Shown here: positions 6,679-14,765 of the stretch, one piece after another
Layout of the letters: every line of letters starts with the position of its first letter
How positions within the stretch are numbered: the first letter of the stretch is position 1
Assembly (NCBI RefSeq): GCF_000420785.1
Contig: NZ_ATVP01000002.1
Coordinates: 1 to 64,000, forward strand
Reading direction: 5' to 3'
DNA from: Streptococcus hyovaginalis DSM 12219
GTDB taxonomy: Bacteria; Bacillota; Bacilli; Lactobacillales; Streptococcaceae
Length of the DNA: 64,000 nucleotides
The notes under the pieces: model-generated
The model's input: the letters and a program-made list of their open reading frames with translations, nothing else
The model's database searches: none
What the model was told of the DNA's origin: nothing
Translations under genes and position numbers: made by a program

Positions 6679-7950
6679 ATGACAAATTATAATGTTTCAT
6701 CAGACTTTCGCGCCAATAGTTTCTGTTGCGTACTAAACAACGTTGATAAATTGTTCGATAAGAAATCAGATTTCTTTGATAGCGATAAGTACAAAGAAAA
6801 GACAAAGAAGCGAGTTAAGGAATTCCGCAAAAAAATTCCAGATACTCATGCCCCTCTTAGCCACGAGGAGATTGTTGATTTCTTAATGGAGCGTTGGATT
6901 GCTCGCAACGAAAACGTTGTGTGTGCTGTAAATTATGAAATTGGTGACAATGGGGTTCATCACTGTCACATGATTTTAGAGGATAAGCAAGCCTTTCGCT
7001 TCTCTGCGCTTCAAAAGCTCTATCCAACCATACATGCCGAAATTACACGTGGAAGTAAAGAACAAGTCATTGCTTACCTTGAAAAAAGCGGAGAGCATGA
7101 AGAAAAGGCACATACTATTGTAGTACCTATGAAGATCCACGGTGAGCTTAGATCTGGTAATCAAGGTTTTAGAAGTGATTTAGATTACATTCAAAAACAA
7201 CTGGATAACGGAGCAACACCTGAAGAGGTTATGATGCAAAACTTAGGATTTAGAAAGTATTCAAAAATGATTAAAGAACATTTTTTTCAAAAGAAAATCA
7301 AAGAAACACCCGATGTTAAAGATATTAAAGTTGTGTGGCACTGGGGAGAGAGTGGATCTGGTAAATCTTTTACGCAGACTACGCTAAAAGAGACCTGCGG
7401 TAGGGATCAAGTTTATGTTTGGAATGATCATGAAAAAGGTGGATTAGACTTCTACAATGCTGAACCTGTACTGTTTATGGACGAATTTAAAGGTATGCCT
7501 TATAAAGATTTCCTAATAGTAACTGATGTCTATCCAACTCAGCTTCATTCTCGCTATACTAACACCTTCGCACTTTGGATGGAAATTCATATTGCTTCTA
7601 TCTATACCCCAAAGCATGCTTACAACTTAATGGTTCCTGAGGGACGACGAGAAATTGACTCTTATCAGCAATTGAAGCGACGACTCTCTGAAATTGTCTA
7701 TCACTTTAAAGTTACCTCTGAGGATAATGAAAATGTATATAAAACCATTTCTTTCACACCAGACGATTTTGACAAGTATAGTAAAGAAAAGATTGAACAG
7801 TTCGCTTATCTATTCGATAAGTGGAACCCCGAAGTATTACACTATGACTTCTCAAAAGATGCATTTCATCATTCCATGAACCCCATTGACAATAAAAAGA
7901 AAAAAACTACTACTCCCAAGCCGACCAAAGCAGAAAGTAGTAGCAAATAA
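6679..7950 (+). CDS. Replication initiator/relaxase with HUH nickase and SF3 helicase (CRESS Rep-like)
   Basis: A 423-residue protein. Rolling-circle motif I is FCCVLNN (15-21), motif II is HHCHMIL with the HUH pair H95/H97, and motif III is YLEK with the nicking tyrosine Y133 and lysine K136. A superfamily 3 helicase follows: Walker A GESGSGKS (223-230), Walker B VLFMDEF (264-270), and the motif C region IHIASIYTP (303-311). The order and spacing match Reps of circular ssDNA viruses and related bacterial plasmids. RCR-initiator-type relaxases are known in streptococcal IMEs. It should nick the hairpin at 6557-6584 and drive replication of the excised circle and its mobilization. The Lys/Thr-rich tail (from about 400) is low complexity. 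GGGAG precedes the ATG. Confidence 0.88.
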   Translation: MTNYNVSSDFRANSFCCVLNNVDKLFDKKSDFFDSDKYKEKTKKRVKEFRKKIPDTHAPLSHEEIVDFLMERWIARNENVVCAVNYEIGDNGVHHCHMILEDKQAFRFSALQKLYPTIHAEITRGSKEQVIAYLEKSGEHEEKAHTIVVPMKIHGELRSGNQGFRSDLDYIQKQLDNGATPEEVMMQNLGFRKYSKMIKEHFFQKKIKETPDVKDIKVVWHWGESGSGKSFTQTTLKETCGRDQVYVWNDHEKGGLDFYNAEPVLFMDEFKGMPYKDFLIVTDVYPTQLHSRYTNTFALWMEIHIASIYTPKHAYNLMVPEGRREIDSYQQLKRRLSEIVYHFKVTSEDNENVYKTISFTPDDFDKYSKEKIEQFAYLFDKWNPEVLHYDFSKDAFHHSMNPIDNKKKKTTTPKPTKAESSSK

Positions 7951-7957
7951 GTAATTA

Positions 7958-7995
7958 GAGATAGGCAGTAGCTCACCCCTACTGCTCATTATCTC
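7958..7995. terminator. Two-part hairpin after rep
   Basis: GCAGTAG (7965-7971) pairs with CTACTGC (7979-7985), and outside it GAGATA (7958-7963) pairs with TATCTC (7990-7995). There is no long T-run, so it may be a weak terminator, an mRNA stabiliser or a leader structure of the next gene, whose ribosome site GAGGAAGG follows at 8001-8008. Confidence 0.5.
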
Positions 7996-8015
7996 ATAAT
8001 GAGGAAGGAAAAGCT

Positions 8016-8351
8016 ATGATGAAAGAAATAAAAGTTGATATTTCAGATATATCTATCAAACTACCAGATACCTACTGTATCGTATCCCAATCTGAATATG
8101 ATGAACTTGTCAACCAATGTAGTATTGGCAGATATTTAAGTCTCTCAGACGTTCTAGAAATGTTATCAGTTTCTCGTCCTTGGCTCCTCGAAAACGTGCT
8201 CTATAAGTCAGCTATTCGCAAAGAAATTGATATTGATCAAAACCCAGAAGGGTTTGTCAAATACCCACACAATCAAGGGGGACGTTACTTTTTCTTGGCT
8301 AGTAAAACTAAAGATTATTTTGAAAAACATTTCAAGGATATTCTTAGTTAA
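8016..8351 (+). CDS. DUF771-family protein, probable excisionase
   Basis: A 111-residue protein. The segment from about residue 46 (LSLSDVLEMLSVSRPWLLEN, then IRKEIDI, a YPHNQGGRYFFL stretch and a final helix) matches the DUF771 family found beside integrases in phages and integrative elements. It looks like a winged-helix DNA-binding domain. Two start ATGs are adjacent (8016 and 8019), 7-10 nt after GAGGAAGG. It lies just before the integrase, where excisionase or recombination directionality genes usually sit, so help in excision is the likely job. A role in regulating int is the alternative. Confidence 0.7.
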   Translation: MMKEIKVDISDISIKLPDTYCIVSQSEYDELVNQCSIGRYLSLSDVLEMLSVSRPWLLENVLYKSAIRKEIDIDQNPEGFVKYPHNQGGRYFFLASKTKDYFEKHFKDILS

Positions 8352-8371
8352 AATCTGAATAAATGTGATAT

Positions 8372-8398
8372 GATAATCTTGGAAAAACCTTGATTATC
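8372..8398. terminator. Hairpin between the DUF771 gene and int
   Basis: GATAATC (8372-8378) pairs with GATTATC (8392-8398), with two further G-C pairs inside; CGCTTTT follows. A weak terminator or attenuator ahead of the integrase would let int be controlled separately from the mobilization operon. Confidence 0.5.
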
Positions 8399-8418
8399 GC
8401 TTTTAGAAAGAGGTAATC

Positions 8419-9546
8419 ATGTCAATATCATTAAATCAAAGAGGTAAGAAAAAAGAGTGGAGTTATAGGGTATTTGATAAAAAAGGGAAATTAATTGCTA
8501 CTGCTAGTGGTTTTAGAACCAAGAAAGAGGCGGAATTAGAAGCTCTTGGAATCGAATTAAAGGCCTTATCTGGAGCGAAGATGAATTCCTATTCAAGTTT
8601 GTTTTCACTTTGGGAAGATTGGTTTGAATTAAATGTCAAACCGCTTGCTAAAAGTGACGCAACCTTATATAAACATAAAAAACGCGGTGACTACATTTAT
8701 CAATTTTTTGGTGATACTCCAGCTACACAAATTAAATTTAGTCAGTACCAAAGAGTATTAAATGAATATGCTGAAAAGGTCACAAAAGACACAGTACGTC
8801 GTTTCAATGCAGAAGTCAGAAAAGTTATTCAATTTGCTCAACGTGATAAAATTGAAATAACCGACTTTACCGAAGGCGCTATTATTTCAGGAAAAAAGAA
8901 AGAAAAAGCAGACTTTGAAAAGCACATTGATAATATTGCAGATGTCAAAAAAATATTAGCTTATTTTGAATCTGAATTTGATTATCAAAAGTCTGTTATT
9001 CCTTATTATTTATATTTGTCATTTCAAACAGGTATGCGTTTTGGGGAACTACTTGGTATAACGTGGGACTGTGTCGACTGGAAAAACAGTGTTATTCATA
9101 CCTATAGACGATATGATTCTACAAGTTATCAGTGGAGACCACCAAAGACAGCAACATCAGTACGATCCGTTCCAGTTAATGACAAAGTAATGCAAGTACT
9201 GAAGAGAATCAAGCAAGAGCAAAAACTTGTAGATGAAAAATATCATATTAAGAAATCTGATGATTTTGTTTTTTATGATAAGTTCTATGGCGTCCCAACC
9301 AATAATGCAGTCAACAAATATCTAAGGAATAGCTTAATAAAGAATAACATTCAGCCAACAAATCTATCAGTTACAGGAATTCGACATACTTATGCCAGCT
9401 TCTTATTAGCACATAATGTAGATATTTGGGTAGTAGCTAATGTTATGGGGCATAAAGATATTAAACAAGTAACTGAGACATATGGCCATCTTTTGAAAGA
9501 AAAGAAAGACAAAGGACACGAACTCATCAGAGGGTTGTTAAAATAA
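8419..9546 (+). CDS. int: Tyrosine recombinase (integrase) of the mobile element
   Basis: A 375-residue phage-type integrase. An N-terminal arm-binding domain (about 1-50, WSYRVFDKKGKL region) precedes a SAM-like core-binding domain (about 60-160) and the catalytic domain. Catalytic residues visible are R207 (TGMRFGE), R322 in GIRHTYAS, H345 in VMGHKDI and the nucleophile Y355 in ETYGHLL. The usual first His of box II is Thr here (VTGIRH), a change I believe occurs in some relatives. The gene ends 76 bp before the 3' end of tRNA-Lys, as expected when the element integrates into that gene. AGAGG precedes the ATG. Confidence 0.93.
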   Translation: MSISLNQRGKKKEWSYRVFDKKGKLIATASGFRTKKEAELEALGIELKALSGAKMNSYSSLFSLWEDWFELNVKPLAKSDATLYKHKKRGDYIYQFFGDTPATQIKFSQYQRVLNEYAEKVTKDTVRRFNAEVRKVIQFAQRDKIEITDFTEGAIISGKKKEKADFEKHIDNIADVKKILAYFESEFDYQKSVIPYYLYLSFQTGMRFGELLGITWDCVDWKNSVIHTYRRYDSTSYQWRPPKTATSVRSVPVNDKVMQVLKRIKQEQKLVDEKYHIKKSDDFVFYDKFYGVPTNNAVNKYLRNSLIKNNIQPTNLSVTGIRHTYASFLLAHNVDIWVVANVMGHKDIKQVTETYGHLLKEKKDKGHELIRGLLK

Positions 9547-9579
9547 GTTGCTATTCTTTGAACAAATTTTGAACAAAAA

Positions 9580-9606
9580 CAAAAAAAGCCTTATAAAACA
9601 AGGCTT
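9580..9606. terminator. Terminator between tRNA-Lys and int
   Basis: AAGCCTT (9586-9592) pairs with AAGGCTT (9600-9606) over a 7-nt loop. Read leftward the stem is followed by a run of T (the A-run 9580-9586), so it best ends the tRNA-Lys transcript. Read rightward it gives a weaker terminator for int. Confidence 0.75.
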
Positions 9607-9621
9607 TTCGGGCATAAAAGA

Positions 9622-9650
9622 TGCCCCCTACAGGGCTCGAACCTGTGACC
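9622..9650. other. Right attachment site (attR) region in the tRNA 3' end
   Basis: The element's integrase gene abuts the 3' half of the tRNA-Lys gene, and the tRNA is intact. The crossover must therefore lie in the T-arm/acceptor segment or just past it. The exact core is unresolved, because the matching left site is outside the window; I found no second copy of the tRNA 3' end between 1 and 9600. Confidence 0.5.
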
Positions 9651-9694
9651 CATGGATTAAGAGTCCACTGCTCTACCAACTGAGCTAAGGAGGC
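9622..9694 (-). tRNA. tRNA-Lys (anticodon CUU)
   Basis: On the minus strand a complete 73-nt cloverleaf is readable. The acceptor GCCTCCT pairs with AGGGGGC (one G-T pair), the D-arm carries AGTTGGTAGAG, the anticodon loop is CTCTTAA with anticodon CTT, and the T-arm is ACAGG/CCTGT with TTCGAGC. The discriminator is A and CCA is not encoded. It decodes AAG. tRNA-Lys(CTT) is a known integration hot spot for streptococcal mobile elements, and here the neighbouring integrase shows it is occupied. It lies just downstream of the probable 6S RNA, on the same strand. Confidence 0.95.
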
Positions 9695-9704
9695 ATAAAA
9701 GAAA

Positions 9705-9902
9705 AAGCTGTATTGGTACCGATGATTCACGGCTTGTATTGAACCCGCGCAATAAAGCAGGTGGGTGACTCGTTTTTGACTCCAGCTGCGTCCGCGTGTA
9801 AACGGCTTGCATGCTGCCAAAAATCTTTCGTCTCCCTAAAATACAAAGAATTAGTCGGTCAACACTTAGATGTGAATTCGTATACCACAGCTATCTTTCT
9901 AT
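9705..9902 (-). ncRNA. ssrS: Probable 6S RNA (SsrS)
   Basis: A roughly 198-nt noncoding stretch on the minus strand has its own promoter at 9909-9936. Its ends form a closing stem: AGCUGU (9892-9887) pairs with ACAGCU (9711-9706), extended by GGUA/UACC across a 3-nt bulge, and a U-run follows. The interior has GC-rich hairpins and loose regions, as in 6S RNA, which mimics an open promoter and binds RNA polymerase. Context supports this: in Bacillus the 6S-1 gene lies near the rarA homologue, and rarA is the next gene here. The identity rests on size, ends and neighbourhood, not on an alignment. Confidence 0.6.
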
Positions 9903-9908
9903 GCTTTT

Positions 9909-9936
9909 ATGATACCACTTTATTTTTAAATTTCAA
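9909..9936 (-). promoter_or_regulatory. Promoter of the 6S RNA/tRNA-Lys transcript
   Basis: Read leftward, TTGAAA (9936-9931) is followed after 16 nt by TATCAT (9914-9909), predicting a start near 9902. It lies between the rarA stop codon and the structured RNA. Confidence 0.6.
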
Positions 9937-9973
9937 GAGGAAATCGTTATTTTTTGGAAACGGTTGCGTAAAA

Positions 9974-11242
9974 TCATTGCGAAAGCTTGTCAATTCGGTC
10001 TTTGTTAGCACCCAAAGCACGTTCATATTTTCCAGTCTCATTGGCATCGAAATAATTAGCCTTTTTGAGCTTATCTGGCAAATACTGTTGTTTGACCCAT
10101 TTTTCAGGATAGGCATGAGGGTATTTATAATCTTGAGCATTGCCCAGGTCTTTGCTACCAGCGTAGTGGCCATCTCGTAGATGTCTTGGGATAGGTAAAT
10201 TCCCAGATGTGCGAAGATCAGCTAGAGCAGCGTCCATAGCCATGTAGGCTGAATTAGACTTGGGTGATAGAGCCAAATCAATGACCACATTGGCAATTAA
10301 GATCCTAGCTTCGGGGAATCCGATTTTTTGCGCTGCTTCAAGAGCTGTTACGGTGTGTATCTGGGCATCGGGATTGGCCAAACCAATATCCTCATAGGCG
10401 ATGACGGTTAAACGTCGGGCCAAACTGGGTAAATCTCCAGCCTCGACCAGACGCGCCGCATAGTGAAGACTCGCATTGACATCAGAGCCTCGGATAGACT
10501 TTTGTAGGGCAGACAGCACATCATAATGGCCGTCTCCGTCTTTATCCATAGTAATGTAGCTGCGTTGTAGACTATTCTCGACCGTGTCTAGAGTGATATG
10601 TCGGCTACCATCTGTCTCTTCTTGTGTCGACATGACAGCTAGGTCTAGGGAATTGTAGGCAGAGCGTAGATCCCCGTTGGTCGCTGTAGCGATGAAGTCC
10701 AAGGCTGCGCTGTCTAAATGAACGTCGAAAGCGAAGCCACGCTCCTTGTCAGAGATAGCTGTTTGGATAGCTGACTTGATATCATCATTGTCCAGTGGCT
10801 CCAGCCCAAAAATCTGAACACGGGAGCGAATAGCGGGGGTGACTGAAAAGAAAGGGTTCTCCGTTGTGGCACCAATCATGATGATATTACCATTTTCCAA
10901 AAGTGGCAGAAGAAAATCTTGCTTGGTTTTATCAAGGCGATGAATCTCATCTAGAAGTAGGACGAGACCGCCAGAAAACTTGGCTTCTTCAGCGATTTCT
11001 TGCAGGCGTTTTTTAGTATCGACGGTGGCATTAAAGGTCCGAAAGGCGTACTGGGTTGTTCCAGCAATAGCACTAGCAATAGAGGTTTTCCCAATGCCAG
11101 GAGGGCCGTAGAGAATCATGGAGGAGAGCATATTAGCTTCCACCATACGGCGGATGATTTTCCCTTCGCCAACTAAGTGCTCTTGCCCAATCACTTCTGA
11201 GATATTGCGCGGTCGCATGCGTAGGGCTAAATTATCAGGCAT
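9974..11242 (-). CDS. rarA: Replication-associated recombination protein RarA (MgsA)
   Basis: A 422-residue AAA+ ATPase of the clamp-loader group that acts at stalled replication forks. Walker A is GPPGIGKTS (about residue 48), Walker [10 protein letters not shown], sensor 1 GATTENP, and the arginine-finger region SRVQIF follows. The C-terminal part (from about 185, [11 protein letters not shown] onward) is the tetramerisation domain typical of RarA, ending in [12 protein letters not shown]. The ATG at 11242 is used; the codon before it is TTG. The gene overlaps the upstream acetyltransferase gene by 8 nt, so the two form an operon. Length and motifs are normal. Confidence 0.95.
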   Translation of the reverse strand: MPDNLALRMRPRNISEVIGQEHLVGEGKIIRRMVEANMLSSMILYGPPGIGKTSIASAIAGTTQYAFRTFNATVDTKKRLQEIAEEAKFSGGLVLLLDEIHRLDKTKQDFLLPLLENGNIIMIGATTENPFFSVTPAIRSRVQIFGLEPLDNDDIKSAIQTAISDKERGFAFDVHLDSAALDFIATATNGDLRSAYNSLDLAVMSTQEETDGSRHITLDTVENSLQRSYITMDKDGDGHYDVLSALQKSIRGSDVNASLHYAARLVEAGDLPSLARRLTVIAYEDIGLANPDAQIHTVTALEAAQKIGFPEARILIANVVIDLALSPKSNSAYMAMDAALADLRTSGNLPIPRHLRDGHYAGSKDLGNAQDYKYPHAYPEKWVKQQYLPDKLKKANYFDANETGKYERALGANKDRIDKLSQ

Positions 11243-11729
11243 CAAAGTTCTCCAAGTTGTAAGTAAAGATTAAGTCATCCACATAGTTCCCATTGATGAG
11301 GAAGGTTTCTTTGAGGCGGGCTTCTTGACTAAATCCTAGTTCCTCATAAAATTGCACGGCTTGATGATTGGTGCTGAGGACATGGATGATGACCTTACGA
11401 TAGTTGTCAGCTAGCGCTTCTTTGAAGAAGTAGTTAATCAAGGCTTTCCCAACACCTTCTCGACGTTCATCGGGATCAACAGCGATGCCAAAGGTGACGA
11501 TGTGTTTACCAGAGTCGAAAGGATAAAAATTATGGAAGTCTAGAACACCTAGAACAAGACCATCGCCGTCTTCGGCGATTAAGTATTTGGTGTTTTGCTC
11601 ATACTTTTCAATGACTTTATTAGCATCTGAAATCGGTAGAGGAGCAGGAGTTGTTTCTGCTGTCCATACCTTGTTTTCAAGAGAAACGATGTCCTTAACA
11701 TCGTCCAGTGTCATGTAGCGAATGTTCAT
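11235..11729 (-). CDS. GNAT-family N-acetyltransferase
   Basis: A 164-residue protein with the GNAT fold. The acetyl-CoA-binding motif is DERREGVGKALINYFF (about residues 89-104), preceded by the strand VTFGIAVD, and the C-terminal part contains NHQAVQFYEELGF, the usual motif B. It should transfer an acetyl group to an amine; the substrate cannot be predicted. Its stop codon lies inside the rarA coding region (8-nt overlap), so it leads a two-gene leftward operon. Nothing is missing from the catalytic core. Confidence 0.88.
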   Translation of the reverse strand: MNIRYMTLDDVKDIVSLENKVWTAETTPAPLPISDANKVIEKYEQNTKYLIAEDGDGLVLGVLDFHNFYPFDSGKHIVTFGIAVDPDERREGVGKALINYFFKEALADNYRKVIIHVLSTNHQAVQFYEELGFSQEARLKETFLINGNYVDDLIFTYNLENFDA

Positions 11730-11827
11730 TTTTTGTACTTTCCTTTGATTAAATTATGTTAGAATTATTATACTATAAATAATGAGACGAGAAGTGATTT
11801 TAACATCCTTCTTGAGTGAGGAAAGAC

Positions 11828-12298
11828 ATGGCTAAGTTTGGATTTTTATCGGTTTTAGAGGAAGAGTTGGAAAAGCATTTGGATGTGGATTTTGCCATTG
11901 ACTGGGATAAGAAAAACCACGCTGTTGAAGTGGTAGTGGTTTTAGAAGCGCATAATGAGTCAGAGGTTGAAGTCATTGATGATGCGACAGAAGTATCTAA
12001 AGAAGACATCGTTTTTGAAGATTTTGTCCTCTTTTATAACCCAGCTAAAACCAAGTTTGATCCAGAAGATTATCTGGTAGCCATTCCTTATGAGCCCAAA
12101 AAAGGCTTGTCACGTGAGTTTTTAGCCTATTTTGCAAAAATCTTGAATGAGGTGACAACAGAAGGCCTCAGCGACCTTATGGACTTCCTCCAAGACGACA
12201 ACATCCTAGAATTCGCCCTAAAATGGGACCAAGAAGCCTTTGAAAAAGGTAAAGAAAACTTGGAAGAAAAAGAATGGCATGGATATCCGAGATATTGA
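11828..12298 (+). CDS. DUF3013-family protein
   Basis: An acidic 156-residue soluble protein of a family largely confined to streptococci and relatives, function unknown. I recognise the pattern FGFLSVLEEELEKHL at the start, then strands with EVVVVLEAH and a segment YLVAIPYEPKKGLSREFL. The ATG at 11828 is preferred because GAGGAAAG precedes it; a GTG four codons upstream is possible. In related genomes the gene usually lies ahead of prmA. Here a small disrupted gene sits between them. Confidence 0.75.
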   Translation: MAKFGFLSVLEEELEKHLDVDFAIDWDKKNHAVEVVVVLEAHNESEVEVIDDATEVSKEDIVFEDFVLFYNPAKTKFDPEDYLVAIPYEPKKGLSREFLAYFAKILNEVTTEGLSDLMDFLQDDNILEFALKWDQEAFEKGKENLEEKEWHGYPRY

Positions 12299-12643
12299 GA
12301 ATATGTTAAAAGAAATGCGAAGTAAATTCAAAGAGACTCTTGTTGAATATTGGAAAACTTCAAAAATAACCATAATAGTAAAGTCGTTATTATCGAGCCT
12401 ACTATTTCAAATTTTGGAACCAGAAAATATTTAGTAAAGTCTAAAAATCCAAAGGAGGAGTTAGTTTTTAACTTATCTGACGAGGAGAGAAGAATAGTTG
12501 ATTCGGTCATAGAGGAAACTAAGGTATTAACATGGAATGATTTCATAGATTTTGTTTATGATACTTATCCCATAAAGTATTCAAAAAGGTATGGTGTTTT
12601 AGATTTAGTAGCTCTAGCGCAAGAATCAATGAGTAATGATTGA
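12279..12643 (+). pseudogene. Disrupted small gene, Panacea/SocA-like C-terminus
   Basis: Two overlapping frames together make one protein of about 120 residues. The first frame starts at ATG 12279 (MDIRDIENMLKEMRSKFKET) and the second covers 12350-12643. Restoring one A to the A5 run at 12362-12366 joins them smoothly. The second half (LSDEERRIVDSVI, then TWNDFIDFVYDTYPI) resembles the C-terminus of DUF4065/Panacea proteins, which act as antitoxin-like chaperones; that match is from memory and weak. The TTG at 12350 has no clear ribosome site, so independent expression is doubtful. It is wedged between the DUF3013 gene and prmA, and its end overlaps the region just before prmA. Confidence 0.5.
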
Positions 12644-12662
12644 GAGGATTTTAGAAAACCCT

Positions 12663-13616
12663 ATGAACATTTGGAATGAATTGACAATTACTATTCACCG
12701 TGAGACTGAGGAGGCGGTATCAAATCTCCTTATTGAAACGGGGAGTCAGGGGGTTGCTATTAGCGACTCGGCTGATTATATTGGTCAGGAGGACCGTTTC
12801 GGTGAGCTTTATCCTGAGGTGGAACAGTCTGATATGATTGCGATTACGGCTTATTATCCCGACACTATGGATTTGGCTGAGGTAACGAAAGACCTTCAAA
12901 CAGGCCTTGACAGACTGGCTGAATCTGGCCTAACACTAGGTGATTATTCGCTTGATTCAAAAGAATTGGCCGAGGAAAATTGGGCTGACAACTGGAAAAA
13001 ATACTACGAGCCCGCTCGAATCACTCATGATTTGACTATTGTGCCGTCTTGGACAGACTATGAGGCGGGTGCTGGCGAGAAGGTGATCAAACTAGATCCC
13101 GGTATGGCATTTGGAACGGGAACCCACCCAACGACTAAGATGAGTCTCTTCGCTTTGGAGCAGGTGCTGCGTGGTGGCGAGACGGTGCTTGATGTGGGGA
13201 CAGGTTCTGGCGTCTTGTCTATCGCTAGCTCCCTTCTTGGTGCTAAGGAGATTTTCGCCTACGATTTGGATGATGTGGCGGTGCGTGTGGCTCAGGAAAA
13301 TATTGATATGAACCCTAACATGGAGAATATTCATGTGGCAGCGGGTGACCTCTTGAAGGGTGTCGACATCGAGGCGGATGTTATTGTTGCTAATATCTTG
13401 GCGGATATTCTCATTCACTTGACGGATGATGCTTATCACCTAGTCAAGGATGAGGGTTATCTGATCATGTCAGGTATCATCGCCGACAAGTGGGACATGG
13501 TTCGCGAAAGTGCTGAGAAAGCTGGCTTCTTCCTTGAGACTCACATGGTTCAAGGTGAGTGGAACGCTTGTGTTTTCAAGAAAACCGATGATATTTCCGG
13601 TGTGATTGGAGGATAG
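12663..13616 (+). CDS. prmA: Ribosomal protein L11 methyltransferase PrmA
   Basis: A 317-residue SAM-dependent enzyme that trimethylates lysines and the N-terminus of ribosomal protein L11. An N-terminal substrate-recognition domain (about 1-100) precedes the methyltransferase domain. Motifs visible are [15 protein letters not shown], the SAM loop [14 protein letters not shown] and the post-motif NILADIL. I chose ATG 12663, which gives the usual streptococcal length, over an in-frame start nine codons upstream. The gene ends at a TAG that directly abuts the ATG of rsmE, so the two RNA/ribosome-modification genes are translated together. Confidence 0.95.
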   Translation: MNIWNELTITIHRETEEAVSNLLIETGSQGVAISDSADYIGQEDRFGELYPEVEQSDMIAITAYYPDTMDLAEVTKDLQTGLDRLAESGLTLGDYSLDSKELAEENWADNWKKYYEPARITHDLTIVPSWTDYEAGAGEKVIKLDPGMAFGTGTHPTTKMSLFALEQVLRGGETVLDVGTGSGVLSIASSLLGAKEIFAYDLDDVAVRVAQENIDMNPNMENIHVAAGDLLKGVDIEADVIVANILADILIHLTDDAYHLVKDEGYLIMSGIIADKWDMVRESAEKAGFFLETHMVQGEWNACVFKKTDDISGVIGG

Positions 13617-14360
13617 ATGCAGCAGTATTTTATAAAAGGAGTGCCTGAAAACTCTGTTACCATTACCGACAAAGATACGATCAAGCATATGTTTAACGTC
13701 ATGCGTTTGAGAGAAGATGACCAAGTCGTTTTGGTCTTTGACGATGGCATCAAGCGTTTAGCCAAGGTTTTGGATGCTTTGGAGCATTCTTTTGAGTTGG
13801 TCGAGGAATGGCTTGATGATGTGGAATTACCAGTTCATGTCACTATAGCTTCAGGTTTCCCAAAAGGGGATAAGCTTGATTTGGTCACGCAAAAAGCGAC
13901 AGAGCTAGGAGCAAGTGCTGTTTGGGCCTTTCCAGCTGACTGGTCCGTGGTCAAATGGGACGGTAAAAAATTAGCCAAAAAAGAAGAGAAATTAGCTAAA
14001 ATTGCTCTAGGTGCCGCCGAGCAATCCAAACGAAACCGTGTACCAGAGGTTAAACTCTTTGAGAACAAGGAAGCTTTTCAAGAGCGATTGGAGACGTTTG
14101 ACAAGATTTTCATCGCCTATGAAGAGTCTGCTAAAGAAGGTGAAATGGCCGTCTTGGCGCGTGAGTTGAAAGGTATAGCAAAAGGAGCTAAGATTCTCTT
14201 TGTCTTTGGACCTGAAGGAGGTATCTCACCCAAAGAAGTTGAGGCTTTAGAAGCTGCAGGAGCGCTTAAATGTGGCCTCGGTCCTCGTATCATGAGGACC
14301 GAGACAGCTCCACTTTATGCCTTATCAGCTGTTAGTTTCGCGACAGAGCTATGGCAATAG
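13617..14360 (+). CDS. rsmE: 16S rRNA m3U1498 methyltransferase RsmE
   Basis: A 247-residue SPOUT-class methyltransferase acting on U1498 of 16S rRNA in the decoding site. An N-terminal PUA-like RNA-binding part (MQQYFIKGVPENS onward) is followed by the knotted SAM-binding domain with FGPEGGISPKEVEAL and LGPRIMRTETAPLYAL, both diagnostic. The start codon is immediately after the prmA stop codon with no gap. Length is normal. The pair prmA-rsmE is a conserved arrangement in Firmicutes. Confidence 0.95.
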   Translation: MQQYFIKGVPENSVTITDKDTIKHMFNVMRLREDDQVVLVFDDGIKRLAKVLDALEHSFELVEEWLDDVELPVHVTIASGFPKGDKLDLVTQKATELGASAVWAFPADWSVVKWDGKKLAKKEEKLAKIALGAAEQSKRNRVPEVKLFENKEAFQERLETFDKIFIAYEESAKEGEMAVLARELKGIAKGAKILFVFGPEGGISPKEVEALEAAGALKCGLGPRIMRTETAPLYALSAVSFATELWQ

Positions 14361-14688
14361 TAAGGGTTGGATCTTTACGCTTAGCTGATCTTAGTGCTTA
14401 TACCAATTCCTCAGTACAGAGATCACATGCTTAAAAAGATTCATTGCCCTTTTTTTGAGGTTAAGTGCAACTGACAGCTCGTCTTTGTTCGTTATAGTTT
14501 GAGAATCGAGTTTCTCAATGCCGATATTCATTCTCCCAGTTGCAACTGTGAGCAGATTCCAACTCACCTGATTCCAATAACAAGAAACGGGATAATGTTG
14601 ATGTGTGTGTTTATTGGCTGCCTTCTTTTACCAATCATTTTCTTTGGAAGAAAGACATATTTGTGATTTTTGAAAAACGGCGTTAAAG
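14361..14688. other. Gene-free interval between rsmE and the MalR-like gene
   Basis: No convincing gene or RNA is visible. One rightward frame is open from 14475 to 14666 without a start codon and ends in a hydrophobic segment (MLMCVFIGCLLLPIIFFGRK), as a membrane-protein C-terminus would; it may be a gene remnant or chance. Short GCAACTG/AGTTGC repeats occur near 14468 and 14547. No terminator with a clear stem and T-run was found after rsmE. Confidence 0.4.
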
Positions 14689-14717
14689 TTGACAAGTGAG
14701 AATGAAAACGCTATCCT
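14689..14717 (+). promoter_or_regulatory. Promoter of the MalR-like gene
   Basis: TTGACA at 14689-14694 and TATCCT at 14712-14717 with 17-nt spacing. The spacer contains GAAAACGCT, half of a LacI-family/cre-like operator, so autoregulation or CcpA control is possible. Confidence 0.65.
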
Positions 14718-14765
14718 AAAATTAGTGAGATTTTCAGAAAATAGAATGCGTTAAAAGGAGTTGTG

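Noticed and set aside
1-9600. Search for a second copy of the tRNA-Lys 3' end marking the left attachment site
   Set aside because: No copy found; the left end of the element must be outside the window.
9761-10180. Rightward open frame across the 6S RNA and the end of rarA
   Set aside because: It overlaps a structured RNA and rarA on the other strand, has no ribosome site, and its translation is unlike a real protein.
14475-14666. Open frame of 63 codons ending in a hydrophobic segment between rsmE and the MalR-like gene
   Set aside because: No start codon or ribosome site at a useful place and no recognised family; kept only as a possible remnant.
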